From Streptomyces sp. NBC_00223 (lineage in GTDB: Bacteria > Actinomycetota > Actinomycetes > Streptomycetales > Streptomycetaceae), in assembly GCF_036199905.1 (NCBI RefSeq), contig NZ_CP108109.1, positions 6,948,501 through 7,012,500 of the forward strand: a DNA stretch of 64,000 nucleotides, read 5' to 3'. The position numbers and the translations under genes are program-made. The notes under the pieces are model-generated. The model did not search any database. It saw nothing but the letters and a program-made list of their open reading frames with translations, and was not told where the DNA came from. Of the stretch, positions 42,691 to 50,693 are shown one piece after another (the first letter of the stretch is position 1; each line of letters begins with the position of its first letter).

Positions 42691-42704
42691 TTAGGCAAGC
42701 CTAA
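42691..42704. promoter_or_regulatory. Iron box (DmdR/IdeR-type operator)
   Basis: TTAGGCAAGCCTAA is a perfect palindrome apart from its central AA/TT, matching the TTAGG...CCTAA core of actinobacterial DmdR/IdeR boxes. It lies upstream of the siderophore-interacting protein gene. Confidence 0.85.
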
Positions 42705-42851
42705 CCGACGCCGTCGGTCCGCCCCGGGTGCCGCGCGGTCCTGACCGCCCCGGCCGGTCGCCGGGGGTGCGCGAGGGCGGCGGAGGCAACTCGCTTGGTG
42801 ACGCTGCGTGTTGGACGCGGCCCCGATTATCGGCGAAGTTGACGTTTCCTC

Positions 42852-42883
42852 TTGACGCGCTCCACCTTCATCGCTTCCATACA
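42852..42883 (+). promoter_or_regulatory. Candidate promoter of the endoglucanase gene
   Basis: TTGACG (42852-42857) is followed 20 bases later by the -10-like CATACA (42878-42883). The CebR box lies immediately downstream, where a bound repressor would block initiation or elongation. Confidence 0.45.
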
Positions 42884-42891
42884 TTGAAGCA

Positions 42892-42905
42892 TGGGAGCGC
42901 TCCCA
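42892..42905. promoter_or_regulatory. CebR operator
   Basis: TGGGAGCGCTCCCA is the exact 14-bp palindrome described for CebR, the cellobiose/cellotriose-responsive repressor of cellulolytic genes in Streptomyces. It lies 70 bases before the endoglucanase start codon. Confidence 0.93.
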
Positions 42906-42975
42906 CACGGCTCCCGGCAACTTGTTCTGCCACGAACTGAAGCGTTCCATCCCCCCACCGAGAGGAATCGCGACC

Positions 42976-44778
42976 GTGGTCCCCTTTTCGGGCTCGCTGA
43001 GCCCCCTGAGAAATATGAGTCGGCTGCGGGTGATTCTGGCCGCGGCGATCGCCGCGGCGCTGCTCGTCGCGCTCTCCCTGGCCGGGCAGTCCCGTCCGGC
43101 GGCGGCCGCGACCCCGGCTGCCAGCGGCGCTGGAACCGGTTACTGGCACACCAGCGGCCGTGACATCCTGGACTCGAACAACCAGGCCGTCCGCATCGCC
43201 GGAGTCAACTGGTTCGGCTTCGAGACGTCGAACGAGGCCCCGCACGGCCTCTGGTCGCGCGACTACAAGTCGATGATCGACCAGATGAAGACGCTCGGGT
43301 ACAACACCATCCGGCTTCCGTACAGCGACGACATCTTCAAGTCGGGCGCCACGGCGAACAGCATCACGTTCTACAACATGAACCAGGACCTTCAGGGCCT
43401 CAGCCCCCTCCAGGTCATGGACAAGATCGTCAACTACGCCGGGTCCGTCGGCCTGCGGGTCATCCTCGACCGGCACCGCCCGGACTCCAGCGGCCAGTCC
43501 GCGCTGTGGTACACGTCCTCCGTGCCGGAGACCACCTGGCTGACCAACCTCAAGGCGCTGGCCACCCGTTACCAGGGCAACACCGCGGTCGTCGGCATCG
43601 ACCTGCACAACGAGCCGCACGACCCGGCCTGCTGGGGCTGCGGCGACACCACGATCGACTGGCGGCTGGCGGCCCAGCGGGCCGGCAACGCGATCCTGGG
43701 CATCAACCCGAACCTGCTGATCTTCGTCGAGGGCATCCAGACCGTCAACGGCGTCTCCGGCTGGTGGGGCGGCAACCTGATGGGCGTGGCCCAGTACCCG
43801 GTCCAGCTCAGCGTCGCCAACCGGGTCGTCTACTCGGCCCACGACTACGCCACGTCGGTCTCCCAGCAGACCTGGTTCACCGACCCCACCTTCCCGTCGA
43901 ACATGCCGGCCGTGTGGGACAAGTACTGGGGCTACATCTTCAAGCAGAACATCGCCCCGGTGTGGGTCGGTGAGTTCGGCACCACCCTCCAGGCCACCAC
44001 CGACCAGCAGTGGCTCAAGGCGCTGGTGAGCTACCTGCTGCCGACCTCCACCAACGGCGGCGACAGCTTCAGCTGGACCTTCTGGTCGTGGAACCCCGAC
44101 TCCGGTGACACCGGCGGCATCCTGAAGGACGACTGGCAGAGCGTCGACACCGTCAAGGACGGCTACCTGGCCTCCATCAAGGCACCCACCTTCGGCGGCA
44201 CCGGCTCGACCGGCGGCACCTCCGCGGGCACGACCTCCGGCACCTCCGCGGGCACCTCGGCGGGTACGACCGGCGGCACCTCAGCGGGCACCACGTCCGG
44301 TACGACCTCCGGCTCGTCCTCCGGCACCACGGCGGGCACCACGTCCGGTTCGTCCTCCGGCACCACGGCGGGCACCACGTCCGGCTCGTCCTCCGGTACG
44401 ACCTCCGGCACGTCGGCGGGCACCACCGCCGGTACGACCGGCGGCTCGACCAGCGGCAGCACCGGCGGCACCGGAAGCAAGGGCTGCACCGCCTCCCTGC
44501 ACATCGACAACCAGTGGGACGCCGGCTTCACGGCCACCGTCACCGTCACCGCCGGTTCCGCCGCCATCAACGGGTGGACCGTCGGGTGGACCTGGCCCGG
44601 CAGCCAGCAGGAGACCAGCGGCTGGAACGCGGACATCAAGCAGACCGGCACCTCGGTGACCGCGAAGAACCTGTCCTACAACGGCGCTCTGTCCGCGGCC
44701 GGCTCGACCAGCTTCGGCTTCCAGGGCACTGCCTCCGGATCGTTCACGTCGCCCGCACTGACCTGCACCTCTTCCTGA
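42976..44778 (+). CDS. Secreted GH5 endoglucanase with C-terminal CBM2
   Basis: This 600-residue enzyme cuts beta-1,4-glucan. GTG 42976 has GAGAGGA ten bases upstream; the signal contains LAAAIAAALLVALSLAG. The GH5 barrel (about residues 60-400) shows acid/base Glu in GIDLHNEPHD and nucleophile Glu in VWVGEFGT. A Gly/Ser/Thr linker of about 100 residues built from SAGTTSGT-like repeats follows. The CBM2 domain (about residues 500-600) starts CTASLHIDNQWDAGFTATV, ends LTCTSS with the paired Cys, and has surface Trp residues for cellulose binding. The CebR box upstream indicates induction by cello-oligosaccharides. Confidence 0.95.
   Translation: MVPFSGSLSPLRNMSRLRVILAAAIAAALLVALSLAGQSRPAAAATPAASGAGTGYWHTSGRDILDSNNQAVRIAGVNWFGFETSNEAPHGLWSRDYKSMIDQMKTLGYNTIRLPYSDDIFKSGATANSITFYNMNQDLQGLSPLQVMDKIVNYAGSVGLRVILDRHRPDSSGQSALWYTSSVPETTWLTNLKALATRYQGNTAVVGIDLHNEPHDPACWGCGDTTIDWRLAAQRAGNAILGINPNLLIFVEGIQTVNGVSGWWGGNLMGVAQYPVQLSVANRVVYSAHDYATSVSQQTWFTDPTFPSNMPAVWDKYWGYIFKQNIAPVWVGEFGTTLQATTDQQWLKALVSYLLPTSTNGGDSFSWTFWSWNPDSGDTGGILKDDWQSVDTVKDGYLASIKAPTFGGTGSTGGTSAGTTSGTSAGTSAGTTGGTSAGTTSGTTSGSSSGTTAGTTSGSSSGTTAGTTSGSSSGTTSGTSAGTTAGTTGGSTSGSTGGTGSKGCTASLHIDNQWDAGFTATVTVTAGSAAINGWTVGWTWPGSQQETSGWNADIKQTGTSVTAKNLSYNGALSAAGSTSFGFQGTASGSFTSPALTCTSS
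44190..44480 (+). repeat. Tandem repeats encoding the Ser/Thr/Gly linker
   Basis: Short degenerate units such as GGCACCACGGCGGGCACCACG, with a larger TCCGGCTCGTCCTCCGGCACC-type unit, repeat through the cellulase linker. Confidence 0.7.
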
Positions 44779-44823
44779 CGCACTGAAGCACTGACGCACC
44801 ACCACTTCCCCAACGGTTCCAGG

Positions 44824-44853
44824 CCGGCGGGTCCCCTTCGGGGGGCCCGCCGG
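44824..44853 (+). terminator. Terminator after the endoglucanase gene
   Basis: CCGGCGGG (44824-44831) pairs with CCCGCCGG (44846-44853), with additional inner CCCC/GGGG pairing and a TTC loop; T-rich bases follow. Confidence 0.8.
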
Positions 44854-45278
44854 TTCCCGTTTTCGGGTCCGTCCGCCTCCCGCGTCCGTTTCGCGGGGAC
44901 GGGCACGGGCCGATCCGCCGACGCGCGACCGTAGCGCCGTACGAAGTCCGCTCGCGCGTGTGCACTGAGCGTCAAGAACTCTGTGAACTCCTCGCCAAAG
45001 ACGCTGCCGGGACCGCTTCGGCACGCTTTCACCATGCTCGCAACCGCCGCATGGGCCCGGGGGGACGCATGAGAAGGAACTCCCGGGACCGCTGTCCGCC
45101 GCCGTGGCCGTACCGGCGCCGCCGACCGTCCTGAACCTTCCGGCCGGGTACCACCCGCCGCGCGCCCGCCGGGGCGCCGCCCGTATCGGTCGACGGCGCC
45201 CCCGCGGACCGACCGACACCCTTTTCCCCGCGGATCACCGCGTACCGCCATGTCCGCATGCCCTCAGGAGAGACCACC
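44854..45278. other. Intergenic stretch upstream of the sigma factor
   Basis: I see no gene here with support. Two tiny frames (ATG 45033 and ATG 45069, 12 and 21 residues) have no known pattern. A promoter for the sigma gene must lie here, but I cannot place it. Confidence 0.4.
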
Positions 45279-46022
45279 ATGGCGCTCACCGCTGCCCCCA
45301 TGTCCCCACATGCCCGGACCTGGCCCGACGAAGAGCTCGTCGGAGCCGCGCGGAACGGCGATCCGCGCGCGCTGGCCGCCGTGGCCGAGGCCGCGTACCC
45401 CCGGGTGCGGCGGGTCGCGGGCGCGTGGTGCGCCACGCCGGAGGACGCCGAGGACGTCACCCAGGAGACGCTGATGATCCTGTGCCGGAGCATCGGGACG
45501 CTGCGCGGCACCGGCGCGCTGGACTCCTGGCTGCTGCGGGTCGCGCGGCGGGAGAGCCTGCGGCACCGGCGTGGCACCGACCGGCACACGGGAGGGGACG
45601 ACGAAGGCCGGGCCGCCCCCGCTCCCTCGGTGGAGGACGCGGTGCTGCGGCGCCTTGAGGTCGAGCAGGTCGCCGGGGCGATGGGCCGGCTTCCGCGCGA
45701 CCAGCTCCAGGTGCTGATCATGCGGGACCTGTACGGCAGGCCCGGCCGGGACGTGGCCGGGGCGCTCGGGCTGAGCGAGGCCGCGATGAAGTCCCGTCTG
45801 CACCGGGCGCGTTCGTTCGTCCGGGACTCCCTCGACCGGCCGTCGCGCGTCGCCCGGAGCCGTGTTCAGCCGGTGAGGCCGGTGGCCCGCAGCGTGATGT
45901 TGACGCGGCCGTCGAGCAAGTCGCCTGTGCCCGGCAGCACTTTGGGCACACCGTGGTACGCGTACCGCGACGCCCTGCCGAAGACGAAGAGGTCGCCGGA
46001 GGCCAACTCCAGGTCCGTATAA
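45279..46022 (+). CDS. ECF-like RNA polymerase sigma factor with 3' extension into alkB
   Basis: The 247-residue product has sigma2 (ATPEDAEDVTQETLMILCRS with region 2.2-2.4 LDSWLLRVARRESLRHR) and sigma4 (AMGRLPRDQLQVLIMRDLYG...AGALGLSEAAMKSRLHRARS) regions. The recognisable sigma part ends near residue 190. The last 50 or so residues are read antisense through alkB and have no sigma similarity. ATG 45279 follows CAGGAGAGACCACC. No anti-sigma gene is next to it. Position beside alkB-ogt suggests, but does not prove, a role in stress response. Confidence 0.82.
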   Translation: MALTAAPMSPHARTWPDEELVGAARNGDPRALAAVAEAAYPRVRRVAGAWCATPEDAEDVTQETLMILCRSIGTLRGTGALDSWLLRVARRESLRHRRGTDRHTGGDDEGRAAPAPSVEDAVLRRLEVEQVAGAMGRLPRDQLQVLIMRDLYGRPGRDVAGALGLSEAAMKSRLHRARSFVRDSLDRPSRVARSRVQPVRPVARSVMLTRPSSKSPVPGSTLGTPWYAYRDALPKTKRSPEANSRSV

Positions 46023-46513
46023 GGCTTTCCGCGACCCTCCGTGTTGCCGAACCGGAAGACACATGTGTCGCCGAGGCTCAACGACACCACGGGAGCGGCC
46101 GACTCCTCGTCCTTGTCCTGGTGCATCCCCATGGCGGCGTCGCCGTCGTAGAAGTTCACCAGCGCGGTGTCGGGGGTGTACGCGGCGCCCGCCGCCGGGT
46201 CCCGGTACGCGTCGGCGACCGCGCGTCGGCCCAACTCGGCCAGCCAGTCAGGGAATACGGCGACCCGAGCCCCGTTCACGTCCGACGCCGTACGGGAGTA
46301 CGTGTACGGGCGCCAGTGCCAGCCGACGCAGACCGTACGGACCGACATGACCCCGCCGCGCGGCAGCCGGGTGTGCCGCATCGGTACGGGGCCGGACGCC
46401 CAGGCCCGGCAGGCGGCGAGCAGGTCGCGCTGCTCGGCCGGGGAGAGCCAGCCGGGCACATGGACGGCCCCGGGCGCGGGGTGCGTCCGGGGCCGGGGGA
46501 AGAGGGCGTTCAT
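45866..46513 (-). CDS. alkB: AlkB-family 2-oxoglutarate/Fe(II) dioxygenase
   Basis: This 215-residue enzyme oxidatively removes alkyl groups from N1-adenine and N3-cytosine in DNA or RNA. The facial triad is HxD in MGMHQDKDE and a distal His in RYAYHGVPK; the oxoglutarate-binding Arg lies in GRVNITLRAT. NFYDGDAAMGMHQDKDE is strongly diagnostic. It starts four bases inside ogt (ATGA overlap), so the two repair genes form an operon. Its 3' end overlaps the sigma factor frame by 157 bases on the opposite strand. Confidence 0.94.
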   Translation of the reverse strand: MNALFPRPRTHPAPGAVHVPGWLSPAEQRDLLAACRAWASGPVPMRHTRLPRGGVMSVRTVCVGWHWRPYTYSRTASDVNGARVAVFPDWLAELGRRAVADAYRDPAAGAAYTPDTALVNFYDGDAAMGMHQDKDEESAAPVVSLSLGDTCVFRFGNTEGRGKPYTDLELASGDLFVFGRASRYAYHGVPKVLPGTGDLLDGRVNITLRATGLTG

Positions 46514-47028
46514 CGCGGGGCGCCTTCGAGCGCGTCCTCCCACGCGCCTTCGAGCGCGAGCAGCCGCCGTTTGCGGTCGAGTCCGCCCGCGTACCCGGTG
46601 AGCGAGCCGTCCGCGCCGATCACCCGGTGGCACGGCCGGACGATCAGCAGCGGATTGGCGCCGATGGCCGAGCCCAGCGCGCGGACGGCGGCGCGCGGGG
46701 CGCCGATCCGTTCGGCGAGCCGGCCGTAGCTGGTCGTGACGCCGTACGGGATCGCCTCCAGCGCGGCCCACACCCGGCGCTGGAAGTCGGTGCCGCGGGT
46801 GGTCGTCCCGACCTCGAAGCGGGTGAGGGTGCCCGCGAAGTACGCCTCCAACTGGGCGGTCACCGCGCCGAACGCGTGCGGTGCGCGCTGCCAACCGGCC
46901 CCCACGACCGCGCCCTTGCGCTGCCCGGGCACGGACACGGAGTCCAGTACGACCCCGCCGCCGTCCCGTGCCTCGCCCACCAGCAGCAGTTCTCCGAGCG
47001 GGCTGTCGACCGTCGAGTAGATCGTCAT
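46510..47028 (-). CDS. ogt: Methylated-DNA-protein cysteine methyltransferase
   Basis: This 172-residue suicide enzyme takes methyl groups from O6-methylguanine. The active-site PCHRVIG contains the acceptor cysteine; the helix-turn-helix has TTSYGRLAERIGAP and the Asn hinge is in GANPLLIV. ATG 47028 follows AAGGACGGAACACACC. It is the first gene of a two-gene alkylation-repair unit with alkB, and no ada-type regulator domain is attached. Confidence 0.95.
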   Translation of the reverse strand: MTIYSTVDSPLGELLLVGEARDGGGVVLDSVSVPGQRKGAVVGAGWQRAPHAFGAVTAQLEAYFAGTLTRFEVGTTTRGTDFQRRVWAALEAIPYGVTTSYGRLAERIGAPRAAVRALGSAIGANPLLIVRPCHRVIGADGSLTGYAGGLDRKRRLLALEGAWEDALEGAPR

Positions 47029-47203
47029 GGTGTGTTCCGTCCTTCCCTGGCCCGGTGCCTTCGTCCGTCCCACCACCCACTGTGCGTCATCGCGGCCGGC
47101 CGGGCTGGCGGATTTCGGTCACCATGATCCGGCCTCGGACTGGCCTCCGCCCGGCCTCTGCCCGGCCTCCGACCGGCCCCCGAGGCGCCCGGACCCGGCC
47201 GGG

Positions 47204-47893
47204 CTAGTGTGCGCGGAGGCGGGAGAGGATCGGGGTCAGCTCCGCGTTCAGCGCGCGGGAGGCCGCTTCCGGGTCGCCGGACCTGATCGCCTCGACCAGG
47301 GACGAGTGCGTCGCGTCGCCCGGGTTGGGGTCACGCTCGCGGAGGTCGAGAAGGTCGATCAGATGGACCAGGCCCGCCCGCAGCGCCGGGGCGAACTCCG
47401 CGAACAGATCCGTCAGCACCGGATTGCCCGCCGCGGCCACCACCGCCGAGTGCAGCGCGATGTCCGCCTCCACGAAGGCCGCGTCGTCGCCGTCCGCCGC
47501 CTGCCTGCGGGCGGCAAGCGCCGCGTCGAGGGCCGCGATGTCCGCGGGCGTGCGGCGGACCGCCGCCATCCGGGCGGCCTGCACCTCCAGCATCGCCCGC
47601 ACCTCGTAGACGTCCGCGATCCCCGCGCTCCGCAGACGCGCCGCCCAGTCCTCGACCGGACGGGTGGCGATCACGAACACGCCCGCGCCCTGCCGGGTCC
47701 GTACCAGCCCCGCCCCGGCCAGCGCCCGCAGGGCCTCCCGTACGGTCGAGCGCCCCACCCCCAGTGACGCGGCGAGCGTGGTCTCGCCGGGCAGCTTGGT
47801 ACCGACCGGCCAGCGTCCCGCGGTGATCTGCGCGCGCAGCTTCTCCGCGGCCTGTTCCACCAGCGGGCTGGGTCGCAGCGAGCCGAGCGACAT
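47204..47893 (-). CDS. GntR/FadR-family transcriptional regulator
   Basis: This 229-residue repressor has a winged helix (LPGETTLAASLGVGRSTVREALRALAGAGLVRTRQGAGVFV) and an all-helical FCD effector domain with the metal-binding pattern of FadR-like proteins. It is divergent from leuA with the leader peptide between, so it may affect leuA or only itself. ATG 47893 gives MSLGSLRPSPLVEQAAEKL. Confidence 0.92.
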   Translation of the reverse strand: MSLGSLRPSPLVEQAAEKLRAQITAGRWPVGTKLPGETTLAASLGVGRSTVREALRALAGAGLVRTRQGAGVFVIATRPVEDWAARLRSAGIADVYEVRAMLEVQAARMAAVRRTPADIAALDAALAARRQAADGDDAAFVEADIALHSAVVAAAGNPVLTDLFAEFAPALRAGLVHLIDLLDLRERDPNPGDATHSSLVEAIRSGDPEAASRALNAELTPILSRLRAH

Positions 47894-47931
47894 ACGGGCC
47901 TCACCTGTCAGCTTGTCTGAGGAGTGCTTTC

Positions 47932-47994
47932 ATGGATACTCTACCCGGCATGTCGCAGCGGGTCCTCCTTCTCGGATGCCGCGGCGGGGCCTGA
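47932..47994 (+). CDS. leuL: Leucine leader peptide upstream of leuA
   Basis: The 20-residue frame starts at ATG 47932, seven bases after GAGGAG, and ends with GVL-like residues SQRVLLLGCRGGA. Four of its codons are Leu: CTA, CTC, CTT and CTC. CTA and CTT are rare in this genome, a hallmark of attenuation leaders. A hairpin follows immediately. Published work on S. coelicolor leuA also describes a leader peptide. Stalling at Leu codons would favour read-through into leuA. Confidence 0.75.
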   Translation: MDTLPGMSQRVLLLGCRGGA

Positions 47995-48035
47995 ACGACC
48001 GGCACCCCGCCGTGGGGTTCGGTGCTGCCGGTCGT
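47995..48035 (+). terminator. leuA attenuator hairpin
   Basis: ACGACCGGCA (47995-48004) pairs with TGCCGGTCGT (48026-48035); an alternative inner ACCCC/GGGGT stem (48004-48008 with 48014-48018) competes. It begins just after the leader stop. Confidence 0.65.
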
Positions 48036-48070
48036 CCCCCGACCGCACGCACCCCGAAACGGACACCCCG

Positions 48071-49861
48071 ATGACCATCGGCAGCACCGCCTTCCCCACC
48101 CTGCGCACCCCGCCCGGGCCCGTCCCCGGCGACGCCCCCGCCTGGAACCGCCAGCGCGGCAGCGCGATGCCCTTCCATCGCTACCGGCCCGCCCATGAGC
48201 GCGTCGAACTCCCCGCCGCGGCCGACCGCCAGTGGCCGTCCCGCCGGATCGAACGCGCCCCCCTGTGGGTCCCGGTCGATCTGCGCGACGGCAACCAGGC
48301 ACTGGCCGAGCCCATGGACCCGGCCCGCAAGCGCCGGATGTTCGACCTCCAAGTGGCCATGGGCTTCAAGGAGATCGAGGTCGGCTACCCCTCGGCCAGC
48401 CGTACCGACTACGACTTCGTCCGCCACCTCGCCGAGAGCGGCGCCGTCCCGGACGACGTGACCGTGGTCGTCTTCACCGCCGCCCGGGCCGACCTCATCG
48501 AGCGGACCTTCGCCTCGATCGACGGCCTGCCGCGTACCGTCGTCCACCTCTACACCGCGACCGCGCCCGTCTGGCGGGACGTCGTCATCGGCCGCGGCAG
48601 GCGGGAGCTGCGGGCGCTGGTCGAGGCGGCGGCCACCTTGATGGCCCGGCTCGCCGGCCAACGGCCCGGCGTGCGCTTCGAGTTCTCGCCCGAGGTCTTC
48701 AACCTCACCGAGCCGGACTTCGTGCTGGAGGTCTGCGACGGCCTGACCGCGCTGTGGGACGCCTCCCCGGACCGCCCGGTGATCCACAATCTGCCGGCCA
48801 CCGTGGAGATCGCCACGCCCAATGTCTACGCCGACCAGATCGAGTACATGCACCGCCATCTGGCCCGCCGCGACAGCGTGATCCTCTCCGTCCACCCGCA
48901 CAACGACCGGGGGACGGGCGTCGCCTGCGCCGAACTCGCCGTGCTGGCCGGGGCGCAGCGCGTCGAGGGCTGTCTGTTCGGCAACGGCGAGCGCACCGGC
49001 AATGTCGACCTGGTGACCCTCGCGCTCAACCTCTACACCCAGGGCGTCGACCCGATGCTGGACTTCTCCGACATCGACGAGATCCGCGCGACCGTCGAGC
49101 ACTGCAACCGGCTGCCGGTCGCGGGCCGCCACCCGTACGTCGGCGACCTCGTGCACACCGCCTACTCCGGCACCCACCAGGACGCGATCAAGAAGGGCTT
49201 CGAGCACCACGCCCGCCGCGCCGAGCAGACCGGGGTCCCGGCCGACCGGGCACCCTGGGAGGTGCCCTACCTGCCGATCGACCCCGCCGACATCGGCCGT
49301 GACTACGAGGCCGTGATCCGGGTCAACAGCCAGTCGGGCAAGGGCGGCATCGCGTATCTGCTCAAGGCACACCACGGACTGGACCTGCCGCCCAGGCTGC
49401 GCGCCGACTTCTCCCGGATCGTGCAGCGGGCCGCCGACGACAGCGGTGAGGAGATCACCGCGAAGGACCTGTGGGAGCTGTTCCGCGCCGCGTACGTGGT
49501 CCCCGGCGAGGACGGCCCGCTGACGATCACCGACTGGCGTACGGCCGAAACCGCCCCCGGGCGGCACGAGTTCAGCTGTGTGCTGCACGAGGGTGACCCC
49601 GGTCGTACGGCCGGCCGCACGGTACGCGGCACCGGCAACGGCCCGCTCTCCGCCTTCACCGACGCGCTGGCCGCCGCCGGTGTCGAGGCCGGCATCGAGC
49701 ACTACGCCGAGCACGCGACCGGCCCCGGCCCGGACAGCCGGGCCGTCGCGTACGCCGAGTGCCGGGTCGGCGGGCGGACCGCCTGGGGTGCAGGGCGGGA
49801 CACCTCGGTGCTCACGGCGTCGGTCCGGGCGGTGCTGGCCGCCGTCAACCGGGCCCGGTAG
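48071..49861 (+). CDS. leuA: 2-Isopropylmalate synthase
   Basis: LeuA condenses acetyl-CoA with 2-oxoisovalerate, the first committed step to leucine. The 596-residue long form has the metal and catalytic motifs VPVDLRDGNQ, SVHPHNDRGTG and GERTGNVD, the GYPSASRTD segment, and a C-terminal LeuA allosteric domain (from about residue 450) for leucine feedback inhibition. ATG 48071 agrees with the family N-terminus (RQRGSAMPFHRY). Control is probably attenuation through the leader peptide and hairpin directly upstream. Confidence 0.96.
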   Translation: MTIGSTAFPTLRTPPGPVPGDAPAWNRQRGSAMPFHRYRPAHERVELPAAADRQWPSRRIERAPLWVPVDLRDGNQALAEPMDPARKRRMFDLQVAMGFKEIEVGYPSASRTDYDFVRHLAESGAVPDDVTVVVFTAARADLIERTFASIDGLPRTVVHLYTATAPVWRDVVIGRGRRELRALVEAAATLMARLAGQRPGVRFEFSPEVFNLTEPDFVLEVCDGLTALWDASPDRPVIHNLPATVEIATPNVYADQIEYMHRHLARRDSVILSVHPHNDRGTGVACAELAVLAGAQRVEGCLFGNGERTGNVDLVTLALNLYTQGVDPMLDFSDIDEIRATVEHCNRLPVAGRHPYVGDLVHTAYSGTHQDAIKKGFEHHARRAEQTGVPADRAPWEVPYLPIDPADIGRDYEAVIRVNSQSGKGGIAYLLKAHHGLDLPPRLRADFSRIVQRAADDSGEEITAKDLWELFRAAYVVPGEDGPLTITDWRTAETAPGRHEFSCVLHEGDPGRTAGRTVRGTGNGPLSAFTDALAAAGVEAGIEHYAEHATGPGPDSRAVAYAECRVGGRTAWGAGRDTSVLTASVRAVLAAVNRAR

Positions 49862-49901
49862 CGGCGTCGGGGCGGTTGCCGTACGGCGCCGGGCGCGCCC
49901 C

Positions 49902-50693
49902 TCAGGGCCGGTAGACCTTGCCGGGCTCGGGCGTGCCCGGCGCGATCAGCTCCGGCACGGTGACGAAGGTGTACCCCTGCTCGTGCAGCGCGTCGATGAT
50001 CCCGGGCACCGCCGGGACCGTCCCCTTGTACAGGTCGTGCAGCAGGATGATCCCGTCGCGGTGGGCGTCCTTGAGTATCCGCTTCTGTATCAGCGCGGTG
50101 TCGGTGGTGGCGTAGTCCGACGCGGTGTCGCTCCACAGCACCTGCGCGAGGCCCAGCTCCTTGCAGACCTTCGAGACCTTCTCGTCGGTACGGCCCTGCG
50201 GCGGGCGCATCAGCGTCGGCCGCTGCCCGGTCAGCTTCTCCACCTCCGTGTCCAGGTGGTCGAGCTGGTCGCGTATCTCGGCGGGCTTGAGATCGGTCAG
50301 CCGCTTGTGGGTCCAGGTGTGGTTGCCGAGCACGTTCCCGTTCCCGGCCATCTCCTTGACCAGCTCGGGGTACGTGTCGACGTGCTTGTGGCCCAGCAGG
50401 AAGAAGGTGACCCGCACCTTCTTCTCCTTGAGCACCTTCAGCAGCGCGGGGGTGTTCTCGCTGGGCCCGGCGTCGAAGGTGAGCGCTATGCACGTGAGCT
50501 TCGCGCAGTCGACCGCGCCCGGGGGAAGGCCCTTGCCCTTGCCGTTCGCGGCCGCCTTGATCGCGGCCTCCCGGGCGCTCTTCGGCGATTGCGCGTCGTA
50601 GGTGGCGCAGCCGCTGAGGCCGAGGGCCAGGGCCACGGCCGCCGCCGCCGCGAGGACCGCGGTCCTGCCGAACGGTCGTGACTTTCCGGGCAT
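49902..50693 (-). CDS. Polysaccharide deacetylase lipoprotein
   Basis: This 263-residue NodB-fold enzyme has a lipoprotein signal with lipobox LGLSGC. The metal and catalytic motifs are TFDAGPS (motif 1, with Ala in place of the second Asp of the usual TFDDGP), NHTWTH (motif 2), and RPPQGR (motif 3). It probably removes acetyl groups from peptidoglycan or another cell-wall glycan. ATG 50693 lies next to a 19-bp palindrome shared by the divergent conservon promoter region. Confidence 0.9.
   Translation of the reverse strand: MPGKSRPFGRTAVLAAAAAVALALGLSGCATYDAQSPKSAREAAIKAAANGKGKGLPPGAVDCAKLTCIALTFDAGPSENTPALLKVLKEKKVRVTFFLLGHKHVDTYPELVKEMAGNGNVLGNHTWTHKRLTDLKPAEIRDQLDHLDTEVEKLTGQRPTLMRPPQGRTDEKVSKVCKELGLAQVLWSDTASDYATTDTALIQKRILKDAHRDGIILLHDLYKGTVPAVPGIIDALHEQGYTFVTVPELIAPGTPEPGKVYRP

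Noticed and set aside
44163..44651. A Val/Pro/Glu-rich minus-strand frame in the cellulase linker
   Set aside because: It is the complement of the Ser/Thr/Gly linker repeats and has no start signal.
45104..45658. A 184-residue Arg-rich plus-strand frame over the sigma factor gene
   Set aside because: It has sigma-gene codons in the wrong frame; the frame from 45279 has sigma2 and sigma4 motifs.
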